A DNA stretch of 64,000 nt, taken from the NCBI GenBank assembly GCA_034336665.1, contig JAPFBE010000002.1, positions 39,930,906-39,994,905 on the forward strand, written 5' to 3'. The notes beneath the pieces were generated by a model, which made no database searches, was not told where the DNA came from, and was given only the letters and a program-made list of their open reading frames with translations. Shown here one piece after another: positions 26,106 through 37,814 of this stretch; positions within the stretch are counted from its first letter, which is position 1, and the number at the start of each line of letters is the position of its first letter. The stretch comes from Luscinia megarhynchos (taxonomy: Eukaryota > Chordata > Aves > Passeriformes > Turdidae). The position numbers were made by a program, and so were the translations under genes.

Positions 26106-28420
26106 AAACATGCAATGATGCACTTCCAAAAACAGTTTTCTGAAAAACAGCATTACAATATTATCTCTCACTCTCCACTCTCAGGGGAAACAGTGAGTTC
26201 CAGTTGCATGTAGGAAGGTGGAAGTATTCCCTCCTCACCTGTAAAAAGCTCTTGTTTGTAACCCCAGAAGAGCAGTGTGGCATTCCAATTTTAAAACTGC
26301 TGTGTACATGCACTAGAAAACTCTTACTGGGTCATAGTTTAAACCTCACCCAGGATGGATTTCAGACCAGTATGACACTGAAAGGAAATGTCAAATTTAA
26401 AGGCATGGAAGGATTATTCTTGCAACAAGTTGAAAGTGAAAGATTGTAGCTGTTAGAATCTACATGTAGGCTTCAAAGGTAGAAGTAAATCCTTAGAGAT
26501 GTGGATTTGTGGAGAAGGACAAAAACACCCACTCAAATATGGAGAAGGTTTCAATGCACAAATGCTGCATATTACTTCATGTATACATACAGCATTTCTA
26601 TGATTAATATGTATCTTCTGCATATTTTTTGTCTTTTTAAAATTTTCAACTGTTTGGGTTTTGTTTTGTTTTTTTTTTTTTTTTTTTTTTGGTGTGGTTT
26701 GGCATTTTTCTGTGACGGTTCATGGACATTCCTCTTCTGGGAAGGCAGATCTGGATGGCACAGTGTGACCAGCCAAGTATGGTTTGTTAGTTGAGCTCCT
26801 ATCATAATTCCAACATCCTCAACTTTTCCCCAGGCCACGGCTGTGAAGAGGAGTAAGTTACACAACTCAATTCACAACTGGATATACTGACTCTACTTGC
26901 TCATGAATGTCACAGAGCAGTTTTTAAATTATTTTACAATCTCAGTAGGGTACAAAACACCAAGGATAAAATCAGAACAGCCAATATTTCTTAAGACTCT
27001 ATTTTCTCAACATGTCTTCCAACAGTTTAGACTAATGCCACATAACTTTCAATAACAACCAATATTGAGTTCCTTAGATTGAGCTGGAGAGAAGACATCG
27101 ATCTAATTGCAGAAATCAATAAATTAGGCCAGCAAAAATATTTCTCCACCTTTGTATTTAATCTGTGGCATATTTTGAAACTATAATTTAAGTGGGTGCT
27201 TATATGAAGTACTGCGTGGTTCTCTATATTTGTCTCAGCAGAAAAAAAGGATATGGTTTTATATTTTATTCTTGAGAAAGGCAAGATGACCTTGAAATTA
27301 AATTCCCTCATAATTAACTGAAAAAATGGGGCAGAATTAAGACTGCATAGGCAACTTTTTATTTTCCCAGTATCAGTTAAATATTTATGTTTTTTCAATG
27401 TATTTTTCTTAACGAAATCTCAATATATACATTAACATATCCTTGTATGGGTATGCATATGCATTGCATAGAGCAAAAGACAACATGGTGAAAGAGGGGG
27501 TAAGGAGGTAGAAAACTTGCAGAGGGAGCATAGTTTATGATGTCTTCTTAAGCAAGATGTGATAAACTGGCAAGTGAATTGTGCAACATATCCCACTAAC
27601 ATAACAAGAAAATATTTACTTTTGTTTATTGCTTTTGGCATAAGTTACAGAAGCCTGTTTTATTAATATTTTTTATTTGCTGTATTACTTTAATGTCATA
27701 CAGTTTGGGTTTTGCTGCATGTTTTTAATTTTCAAATTCATGTTCTAAAAATTCAACCGCAAAAGTCAAAATAATTTAGAAACACTCTTTAAGGAAACTA
27801 AATAGCAACCCTGTAAAATTACAAAAGAGTATTATCACTAATTAAGTAAAGAATTGATACAGCAGAGATATTTATACTCAGTCTCTACAAATCTAAACTC
27901 TCCCCAGGTCACAGAAGAAGAGCTGAAAATAGAATTCACATCTCTAGACTTGTACTTTTGTCCCTTAATGATGTTTATATCTGTTTGGCATTAGGTATGG
28001 TCGTAAAGTGATCAAATTCATTGGCTATTTAACATTATTCAAATGAGGAAAATGAGCTGGATTGCTAGTCTTTTTCAAAGAAAAGGAACATAATATGAAA
28101 CTTGTCATTATTCATTATTGGTTAAAGAAATATAAATACTTCATAGAGCTTATTATTCACCATGTATTCATTTAAGGCCAAATTTTCAGCCCATGGGATC
28201 ACTCACACAGATTAGCCTATTTGTCTGCACACCAGGATTGGCACAGAGAGGTGGGGTGATTGTGTGTGGAAACTGGTAGCTGGACAGGCAGTAATCTGAC
28301 CCACACATATTCAGGAAAATTGTTTTGCATTTTCTACAGCACTATATTTGTGAAATATATTTATATTCAGACAACTTACTAGATGTCTACTTGAAATAAA
28401 ATACAGCACAGAAAAAATAG
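26106..28420. other. Noncoding DNA
   Basis: Contains the poly(T) run. 'ccaggtcacagaagaagagctg...attcacatctct' at 27905-27950 faintly resembles the 3' half of a MIR SINE but is too short to call. Confidence 0.6.
26651..26690. repeat. Poly(T) run with GTTTT lead-in
   Basis: A run of 22 T's (26669-26690) preceded by GGGTTTTGTTTTG. On the minus strand it would be an A-tail, but I see no polyadenylation signal or recognisable gene body upstream of it on that strand. Confidence 0.9.
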
Positions 28421-29309
28421 TCTAGGAGGTTCCTGGAGTGTCCAGCAGATATCTTCCTCACACAGCTGGTGAGAGTCAACTAGGGAAAGAGCCCAGCTGG
28501 ACCTGCTGTTTGTGAGCAGAGAAGGACTTGAGGGTGGCAAAGTAGTTGGAGCCTGTCTTGGGCACAGTGATCATGAAATGACAGAGGTTTTGATTCTTGC
28601 AGAAGTAAGGAGGGGTGCAAGCAAAACTACCACTTCAGGGTTCCAGAGTGTAGACTTTGGTTCTATTTGGAACACTGGTTCGGAGAGTCCCTTGGGAGGC
28701 TGCCCTGAAGAGCAAGAGTCCTGGAAGGCTGTGGGTTCCTCAAAAAGGAACTCTTAAAGGTGTGGGAGCAGGCTGTCCCTGTGTGCTGGAAGATGAACCA
28801 TGGGGAAAGAAGAACAGCCTGACTGAACAGAGAGCTTTGATTAGAACTCAGGGTGGGGAAAAGAAAGAGTTTATCACGTTCGGAAGAAGGGGCAGGTAGC
28901 TCAGGAGGATTACAGAAATGTTTTGATATTACCCAAGAAGAAAATTAGAAGGGCCAAATCCCACCTAGAATTTATCCTGTACACTGCTGTAAAAGGCATA
29001 AAAATATTTCTATGAATAAATCAGCATGAAAAGAAGAGCTAAGGAGAGGATCTCCCTCCTTTATTGAATGTGTTGAGCCAAGAAAGGGTGAGTTAGATTG
29101 CATATTAGGAAAAATTTCTTTACCAAAGGTGTTGTCAAGCATTGGAACAGGGTACCCAGGGAAACAATTGAGTTAGCATGCCTGGAGATATTCAAAAACA
29201 TGTAAAGTTGGGACTAAAGAACGTGGTTTAGTGGTGGACTTGGCTATGCTGAGCTAATGGCTGGCTTCATGATCCAAAAGGTTTTTTCCAACCTAAATAA
29301 TTCTATGAA
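28421..29309 (+). mobile_element. CR1 LINE copy, endonuclease/RT part joined to 3' end (internal deletion)
   Basis: This is a non-LTR retrotransposon of the CR1 family, the dominant LINE of birds. From 28421 to about 29080 the sequence reads, through frameshifts and stops, as the C-terminal part of the ORF2 endonuclease and the linker to the reverse transcriptase. The diagnostic stretch LGHSDHEM is intact (about 28557-28580). It is followed by EVRRG, a frameshifted VPWEA, and a decayed ISMKRRAKE-like segment near 29020. At about 29080 the sequence switches abruptly to the CR1 3' end: a long match around 'attaggaaaaatttcttta', then 'ggaacagggtacccaggga', then 'ttccaacctaaataattctatga' near 29289-29308. 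Most of the reverse transcriptase is therefore missing. The copy is dead. Two abutting copies are an alternative to one deleted copy, but order and strand fit a single element. Confidence 0.9.
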
Positions 29310-29715
29310 AATTTCTGAAATTTTACTCTAGATTTTTCTTGGTGATACGTTGGAAATTAAGCTTTAAGAATGAATATAAATAAGATATTTATTGAAATCT
29401 CCTGTAAGTGAAGAAGGATAAATGTAGATACTGAATAATTTTCTTGTCATCTCATCTGTAAGTGCATTCTATGATTATTAAGTTTTGCTTATCTAATGAC
29501 GCAAACCAAAATTTTAACAATATTTTTATTATTTTAAAAATACCTGTACTTGTCAAAATATTAGATAGTCCACATTTTTTTAGCTGCAACATTTCTGTCA
29601 ATACTTTTCCTCTAAAAAACCATTGTATTCATTATTTGTCATCACCCAAGTGAGCATTTTTTAATTTCATATATGGACCTAAGCCTTTACTTTCTCTTAT
29701 AGACAAGAGTCAGAG

Positions 29716-29871
29716 ATATTTTATTTTATTTTATTATTTTATTTTATTATTATTTTATATTATATTATTTTATTTTACTTTATTTTATTTTATTTTATTT
29801 TATTTTATTTTATTTTATTTTATTTTATTTTATTTTATCTTATTTTATTTTATTTTATTTTATTTTTTTTA
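29716..29871. repeat. (TTTTA)n microsatellite
   Basis: About 155 bp of TTTTA pentanucleotide units, nearly pure from 29786 to 29864, with interruptions (TTA slippage at 29731-29772, one ACT and one ATCT variant). It lies 400 bp downstream of the CR1 copy. Confidence 0.97.
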
Positions 29872-32800
29872 ACCCGTTGAACCTGTAAGTAATCTTCAGA
29901 TATTTATAGTTAAAACTGTGGAAGTTAATTTTCTTAATATTTCTACAAATGTTTATAATATTCTGTTCTGTGGTATAGTGTGAGAGCTCAACATGCTAAA
30001 TCTGATTTCTTTTTCTTGCCATAACACCAAAGAACAAAAGAATCTTGATTTTAATTCAGTGAGAAAACATAAGTTTATGATATTTCAGGATAAAATAAAT
30101 TCTTTTAAAAGAGATATTGAATGAACGCTTTTTGAAGAAAATATATCCAAAACTTGATAAAAAAACCCAAAAAACTGGAATATACCTTGAACTGTCTTTT
30201 TTTCTCACAATAATTGTTTTGTTTTTCCTGGAAAATACACTAGAGTTTTAAGTGTTTTGTTAGTTTTAAATTAAATTGTTAAAACAATAAATGCTTTCAA
30301 TACGACCAAGCAGCTTTAATGGTGCTAGAAGACTTCAGCAGAAAAAGGTTAAACCTTCTCTTTCTAACTTATGTACACATCAAATAGAAAAGCAGGTATT
30401 TGCCTTTGAAGTAACCCAGTGATAAAGATCCTGGTAGTTAAAGTAGCCTTTTCCTGAAAATTTGTGCAAATTAAGTCTCAAATTTAAAGTTTATACATTA
30501 TTTTTCTGCTAGGATCCCCCATCCTTAAGTCTGTCCCTGCTGGCAATCTGCTTTCTCCACTGGCCATTCCATCTCTTAGGAAGAGATTCAAACCTCAGCA
30601 GCACAAGATGCTGGATAAAGCAGCAATGATGTATGACTATCATTCCTTTCCTTTTTTAGCACGTTCTTCCTCATTGGGGCACACAAAGAAGTTAGGCACA
30701 TGAGCCTTGAAGAAAGAGGGTGAAGTATGCTTTCTCATCTTTCTCAATCTCACCATTTTAATCTATCAAACTTGTTTATTCTCATCCAATGTTAAATGTT
30801 AAGTTCATTTAGGGAAGCATTTCATGCATGGTTATTTTGTGACAAATGTGATAGACGTCACTTTCTATTACTTAAAACTGCAAAGATGTTTATTAGAGGT
30901 TTTGAGTGTATTTTTCATCAAGATCTCATATTTCACTGAGTCATTCTTGTTAAATTTCTTCCAATTATGTAAGTAAGGAAAGGATGGCTATGCAGTGACA
31001 TTTGCACTCTGTGTGTTGGTTAACAACCTCTTTAATTATAACCAGTCTGTAAAGCACTCTCACATACCCTTAAATACAGTTGATCCTTTTTATATAATTT
31101 CATTTTGCTGTTAGAGTTTGGAGAATATCCAGTAAAGCACTTCAGCAAATTTAATAAAGTACATACTATAATTAATATAAAATCCAATAATGATGGTAAA
31201 CTGGTCTTCCTAGAGAACAGCCAGTAAGGCATCATAATTTGGCTATTGGCATAAATATTTTTAGTAAATTGTTTAACAACTGGCTTAGAATTCACCCTGA
31301 CTTAAAATATGAGGTTTAAATACTGTGTTGTGTATGCAAATAATATCAAGGATACTCTACCTTAAATGTATGAGTAAGCATATTGCAAATTCATATTACT
31401 ACTTGTCCTCTGCTACAGCTGCAGAGGATGAATTAACATGTAGTTTCACTTCAAGGTTTCGCTTTACATTTACTTCAATAGCAAAAATGCCAGAGAGATG
31501 CACTGAGCTCCATTGTTATTCAAATATTTGTTCCAGTATTTATATTCATATGTGACTGTGCATAGGGGAAAAATAAATGGTATCTTTCATCACAGCCATT
31601 AAGTAAAATCAAGCAGTTAAGGCAATTTCACTTTCTGACATATATATCCACTTAAAATATCTATTCTATATGTCAAGCCAGATATTGTAAAAGTGGATTT
31701 TAATGGGAATAATGTATCTGACTTTATTTTAAGTGTACCTATCATTCTATATTTGACAGGCAGCATCACAAGGCTTTCTAACATGCAATAATTTTGGCAT
31801 TCTTCTCTGTAATGACCTGTCCACCCAGAAGTATCTCTAAACTAGAAGAATGAATCTCAGTCTGAAGAGAAAAATAAACTCCTCAAAATCAGCTTCTTTT
31901 CAAGATGCTTCCAATGTTATTATTCCATTAATAATGCATTTTTAGTTGTCAAAACTGATCAACATCATAGTTTTTTCCTAGATACTGTTTATTATAAATC
32001 CCTTCGTAACAATACATTATTTTGAGGTGAATAAGAAACAAAACCATTCACTGTCAAAGGGAATTAACAGTCAGGAAGCTATAGTCTTTCAGATGGGGAA
32101 ATAAGAAAATTAGCATGCAGAAATCTGTTTTAAAATATCAGTATGTATTTGTTGGCATTAAAAAATGAACAGTGTGTAGCCAGGCAGAGAGATTAAATTT
32201 ACCTGAAGCATTTCCTAATTGTTCTTGTTGGCTAATTAGAAAGTAATATTTGAGCAATAACAACTTTTTTCTACAGTCTCAGTCAGCGTTTGTATGTCAC
32301 AAGATTATCATATCGAAAACCCTCTCAGGAAACCAGAATTGTTTAAATCAAACTTTCCTATTATAGCAACATTTTAATCTTATCCTCAGACCTTTTAAAA
32401 TCTTATTGTTTACCAGTTACAATAAGAATTCAACCTCCACATGATGTTTATGTATGTTGAATAAGGGGAGACATTCCATCAGAGAGATCCCCATTGCTAG
32501 AACAGATGGGCATTGTCTCAGTACTGTTAAACAGGGCAATGTGGAACATTTTATTTCACACATAAAGCAAACCCAGTAAAATTAGCTCTTTTCAGTGCTT
32601 TTTGACACTTTGGTGGAGAAAATCTCCTCTCACCTGGGGAGATGAGTGTAAGACATCTGAATCAGTTTTGGCTTGGGGAATTTGGTATGTAAAAACTGAC
32701 ATTTTCTTTTTTTCGGCTTCCCACCCAGTGCCCCAGGTCCCTAGAAAAACCTGTTAAATACTAGTGAGAAAAAAGTGAGGACGTTACACCCTCTTTTGTC

Positions 32801-33390
32801 TCACATAAAAAAGAAAAAAGAAATCAATATTTTCATACTAATTTATATTTATATTTTCAATTAGAGACATTGTGGTTAACTACCACACCTCAGTAATGAC
32901 AGCATTTTCCATTTAAATCCCAATTAAATTTCAAGAGATCTTCAGGAAGTTGGTCAAATGTAACTGCTAAAGATGGGACTCTGAGTTTCAAGGAAACTAT
33001 TTTACACATAATGCAACAAGTACAATGCAAGGTACAAGTCATCACCAAAAAACAAAGTGCAGACATTATTATGAGCCAGTCTTGATCCCCAATAATAGAT
33101 CCTAAAGAGCTGGGGTACTTTGAGAGAAAATAGCACAGAATTCAGACACTACAGTTCTTATTGATATATTATGAACTGCCAGGATGCTTGCTTGCTAATT
33201 TTCTTCACAGTTCCAAAAACAAAATTCAGAAAATCTCAAAGCATTTTCCTTGGGCTCTGAAAACTGGAGGTGACAATTCACTATCCATAATTTTGGTAAA
33301 AAAAATTCAAGCATTAGGTTCTCATACATGACCATACCAATCAAAGACTGGGTTTTTGCATGCCTCAAGCCGAATTTGTATTATCTGGGG
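29872..33390. other. AT-rich noncoding DNA
   Basis: No gene or repeat recognised. Short frames only. Confidence 0.65.
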
Positions 33391-33592
33391 GGAAAAAAAC
33401 AACAAACAAACAAACAAACAAACAACCAAAAAACCACAAAAATACACAGAACCAACCAAACCAAAAAAGAAAAAAAAAAAAACAAAAAACCAAAACTAAA
33501 CCAAACAAAAAACCACCAAACAACAAAATCAAAAAACCCCGAAGAACAATAGCAAAAACCAAAAAAACCTAAACAAAACAAACAAAAAATTT
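33391..33592. repeat. A/C-rich low-complexity tract, (CAAA)n core
   Basis: The plus strand consists of A and C for about 200 bp with very few G or T: (ACAA)n from 33399 to 33426, then irregular AACC/AAAC mixtures with long A runs. Several frames remain open on both strands because the tract has few stops. None is coding. Confidence 0.95.
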
Positions 33593-35244
33593 CCATTGCA
33601 ACCTTTCTTGTAAGGAATGCAAATAATACAAATTATAAATTTCCTGTCATTTATATCAGATTAGTTAAACCTTTTTTAACTAGCAATGAAAAAGATATAA
33701 AAAGATATTTTTCAGAAAGGTACTGCACACTTCCATAAGAAGCTCATTCATCACACAAGATTTGTTCAGCCAATCCTTGAAGCAACTCAAAAAAACAACC
33801 TTTGATATAACTAGGTTGTTTACTAGTGCCCTTCATACAGCTGCTTTGTTCCATGATTATTGTCAGAATTAGGAAGAAAGACCTGACCTGTTGCACCTTT
33901 ACCCAAATGGGTATGTGCTTACTCAATTCAGATGGGCAAATTTATCTCCATATCCCACTAAATTTCTTCCTTTTGTAGCCAGATAAAGAAGAGACAACAG
34001 CTAAGTGAATATTTCATCTTTTTCAACATGTTCATTTCTGAGCTGATCCTAAAGCTTCATTCAAATATTGAGATGTCTTAATTCAAACCACCACCAATTT
34101 GTTTCAATATCTCACCAATCAACACCCAAACTGGAGTGCTCCAAATGGAGTCCAAAGAAGTAGAAAGGAACTCCTGCATTAAAAAGAACACTGCAAAATC
34201 CCTAAAGAAAAATGTTTCAGTATTAAGTCAGCTATCATCCTAGATTAATGCCAGGATGAATAAAATGTTCACTTCCCCATTGAATTACTTTTACTTGGGT
34301 ATCTTTTACCACAGACAGTCTCTGCAAGCAGGACTTTTTTTTCTTCTCCATCAAAAAGTTACTTCTGTCTGATTTAACTTTTCCTTGTCCTTCATGGTAT
34401 TAGCTAATGTACTCTCTCACAATCCAAGAACATCCATCTGGCATAAAGCAGGGTCAAAGTCCTATACTGGTGCTTCTTAAGACTGGACCCTGGGACAGAT
34501 CCCTTGCAATCCCTGGTCTGCAGGCTACAAGGCTCCTTTGGGGAGGCATTGAAGAAGAGGTAGCAGCAGCTGAAGCCAAGTGTGATTGGTGCATCTTGTG
34601 ACATCAATTTTCACAAACCGCAAACTATATGTCTGTACATTTTTGACATGCTGTCTTGATCAAAATAACAAAGAACTAAAAGCAATGTTTCTTATTATTT
34701 AGCCAATAAAAATAGAGAATCTATATAGTATATTTATCAGTGTTTGTAACTGACTAAGATATATTAGTTGGATATAACTCAGCAGCTATTGAAAATTCTC
34801 GTATCAATGGCAGGAAATACTAGGTTATCTTTCACCAACATTAAAAAATAAAAGTTGACAAAACCTTTTTTCTTAATTAAAAAATTTTTATTCTGCACTC
34901 TGAGAAAAGGTAACCATATTAATCTTAAAATTATTCATGATTTTTAAAAATTTCCCTGTCTTTTGACTAAACGTGATAGTGCAAGAGAGAAAGTCTTCAC
35001 AATTTTTAAACCTTTCAAAGCTGTCAAAGAAATATCTGAGAAACTGCTTATATCACTAACAATACATTGCCAAACACACAAAACCCCATCTTCCTTCTTG
35101 CTTCACCTTAAAGCTATCCAGACCAATCTTGTCGGCCTAAGACTCTTGCACAGTGCATCCTAACCCGAATATTTAACAGTCATCTGTGCTACTTAAAGTT
35201 TAACAAGCGTTTTTCCCATCTACTTTTCCCAACTCAGAAAAGAG
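33593..35244. other. Noncoding DNA
   Basis: Opposed frames of 64 and 67 codons at 34404-34607 cover the same bases and are uninformative. Nothing else seen. Confidence 0.6.
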
Positions 35245-35460
35245 GGTTCAAGTTTGAAAGCGAGCTTTGATTTGTACAAGAGCGCGGCCGCCTGTTGCAC
35301 GCCACTCCGATCTGAGGGCTGTCACTTCTTCCAGCCATCAAGAGACTTCTGAAGCACCAGAAACCTGTCAAGTACTAGTCTCTGTCAAAAAAGCAAAAAG
35401 GAAAATACGCATTTTGATCTGGAAATTCATCTCAGACCAGGTACACCGGCTTGCTGATGA
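35245..35460 (+). other. Isolated CpG cluster with NotI site; possible exon or small promoter
   Basis: Within otherwise CpG-poor DNA, 35261-35312 holds about seven CpGs, including AGCGCGGCCGCC (35280-35291, a NotI site). A 72-codon frame (35267-35485) runs through it. A donor-like 'CAGGTACAC' lies at about 35438-35446. The translation is Lys/Arg-rich near its middle and has no recognised domain. It could be a short noncoding exon, an unmethylated patch, or chance. Confidence 0.25.
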
Positions 35461-35485
35461 CAATTGCCTCTCCACAAGTCTATAA

Positions 35486-37663
35486 TGTTTTTCTTGTATG
35501 GTTACATGAACCTTGTATCTGTATCAATCAAAGTGTACTCGAGTATATGACAAGATGCTGAACTTAAGAACAAGCCTGAAGTCCCAGCTGGTTTTCAACT
35601 TAAATAGAATGTGAAGGAGGTAAGAGCTTCTGACCAGAAAATAATTGTCTTATGGTAGAAACTGTACTACCACAGGAGGCAGAAATAAAGCAGAAATAAA
35701 AAACAATCAGAACCTATTTTTCACATCCTTTATAACTAAGACATTCAGAATAAAACAACCTCCCAAACAATTTCAGGATTTTTAACCATGACAAGGTAAT
35801 GACAACCATTTAAAGTACAAGTATAGGGTTACCCCACATCTAGCACTGGAAGTAAACTATGACAGGACAAAATGAGGTTGATGCCTTTAGAATATGACAG
35901 GCTAAGCAGCTGGCCTAAATTTGACCAAAGAAGGTCTCATCTACTCAGGATAAAGTTTTTGTGACAACTATTACTATCAATAAATAAATTGAACCATTTG
36001 AAGATGGGATTTAGACATCACAGTGCAAGAGCAGCTAACTAGTCACAGATTTGTCTGTGTTGCAGCTTTAGTCAGTTGCACTTGACCTCTGAGAAAATTA
36101 ATTCTTGTAGAGGTCTCTGCAGGTCTGTTCTCTTCCTCAACTGGTAAAAGAGCAACTTTCCAGTACACATGAGCAGCATTTATCTTAACCAAACAATTTG
36201 CAAACATCTTACAAAGCAATTAGAATAACTAAGAAATGACTGAAATTTTCTCTGATTGCTAACTACATCACAAATGATTGCCTAATATTTATTGAAAGTA
36301 TCAATGTATTTATTCTAAAATGTGTCTATTTATTCTAAAATGTGTCTGTTCCAACATGCAATTTTTAATTGCAGAAAATATTTTTGAAAATTGTTCTATA
36401 TGACATTTTTTGTTCATGTGCTAAAGACTATATCTTCAGAGCCTTTTCAAAGACTTATAATTTTAGGGGTAAACAAGTAGTTACTAATCAATGTGTACAA
36501 ACCACTTGGAGGATATGCACCATAAATATTATTAACAGGAATGAATATTCCATATTCACATATTTAGTTCAAAGGAGAGAAACTTCAATAGATTTTAAAA
36601 AGTGATAAGAAATAGTTGTGTTACATATATGTATGCAGAAAAATATTGTTGCTGAGACACTTAGATTTGACATATGGGAAAAAGGGCTTCATCCAGACAT
36701 ACAAATCTAGAAAGAAAATTATTTCCTCAGCAGGGACCTTCCCCAGATGATCCCTGACCAGTGCATCTGGCTAAGCAGGTTTCTCCAGTGGTGATTTTCT
36801 ATTCTTTGTCTGGATTCTTCACCTCACAGGAAGGCAGACAGCAGTATGACTTCACATCTATTGGGTCATGGGACTGATACTTAAGTACTCTAGTCCCTTT
36901 TCCTCAGATCTCTCAATTGCTTAAAAAAACCTATCACATAAATGCTGATAGCATTAAAATTGCATGTAGACCATGTCCTTGAATGAGTCCTGTTGTCTTT
37001 CTTTACCCAGTGCATTTACTGCTGCTGTTTGTTGTCACCCCTCCTGCCTCTCTTGCAGCAATACCTTTACTTGTTGGCTTAAACAGTACTCTTGTCCACT
37101 CCCCAAAAAATTAAAATTATTTGGTAAAACTCAAGAGGCTGCTTTATAAAAAGTAATTTTTCAGATGAAACTGAAATATATTTCTGAACAGCCAAGCTGC
37201 TGAATAATTCTTAAAAGTTCAATGGCTCTCTGTTGGTATTTTTTACCTGTGCCTACTTTTCTGATAATGATCTTTATTTGGCATTATCATTTTTCTCCTT
37301 CTCTGTTGTTACAAACTACTTTTTCTTCCCTTTCTTTTTGCCACCTCAGCCATACAGCTTTTACAGCACCAGGACAAAAGGCACAATGTAACAAAAGCAT
37401 CTCTTGGCCCTGGTGTTTGCCTAAGAGAAGTCTCACACGAAGAAGACCACTAGCATGAGGATATCAAGTACCAACAGAGAAAGTGTACTGTTTCAGAGGT
37501 GGGTTTTGGCCAAATTAAAGTTTACTAGACTACTGTATCACCCCAGCTCCACAGAAAGCAATGTTCATTGTATATAGTACTGAAAATATTGAGCAAGTGC
37601 AGAAATAAGGACATGTTAAGGGCGTACTTTATGGTGAGCTAAAATCCAGAATGGCAACTCTAA
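35486..37663. other. Noncoding DNA
   Basis: Holds only the 20-bp tandem duplication. No gene recognised. Confidence 0.65.
36307..36346 (+). repeat. Perfect 20-bp tandem duplication
   Basis: TATTTATTCTAAAATGTGTC occurs twice back to back with no mismatch, which suggests a recent slippage or repair duplication. Confidence 0.95.
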
Positions 37664-37814
37664 GTGTTGTGGTGGTCACTCGTGCATTTGTCTGAGCATG
37701 GTGCTAAGTAACTCCAAAGTCCTGGATTTGATCCCAATATGGGCCAATCATTTAAGAGCTGGACTTCATGATCCTTTTGAGTCCCATCCAACCCAGAATA
37801 TTCTGTGGTTCTGA
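37664..37814 (+). mobile_element. tRNA-Ile-derived SINE with CR1-like tail (TguSINE1 type)
   Basis: The first about 80 bases resemble tRNA-Ile: a decayed A box near 'gtcactcgtgcatttgtctgagc', the anticodon-arm sequence 'gcatggtgctaagtaactcc', a B-box-like 'ggatttgatcccaat' and the 3' acceptor 'atgggcca'. From about 37755 the sequence becomes a CR1 3' end ('gagctggacttcatgatcc', then 'cccatccaacccagaatattctg'). A tRNA head on a CR1 tail is the structure of TguSINE1, which is copied by the CR1 machinery. The A-box and acceptor stem are degenerate, so this is a retroposed copy and not a working tRNA gene. It is the best lineage marker in the window and points to Passeriformes. Confidence 0.8.

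Noticed and set aside
25843..26171. Open frames of 90-106 codons, Lys/Gly/Glu- or Pro/Ser-rich, on both strands
   Set aside because: They are products of the CCTT/CCTTCCTGGAAT array.
26572..26865. Processed pseudogene with an A-tail on the minus strand
   Set aside because: The A22 run is present, but there is no polyadenylation signal, target duplication or recognisable gene body.
28512..28899. Two overlapping 80-codon frames as a host gene
   Set aside because: Both are pieces of CR1 ORF2 separated by a frameshift.
33328..33596. Overlapping Lys/Asn/Thr-rich and Phe-rich frames
   Set aside because: They come from the A/C low-complexity tract, which lacks stop codons on both strands.
37664..37745. 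Functional tRNA-Ile gene
   Set aside because: The acceptor stem and A box are degenerate and a CR1-like tail follows directly. This is a SINE.
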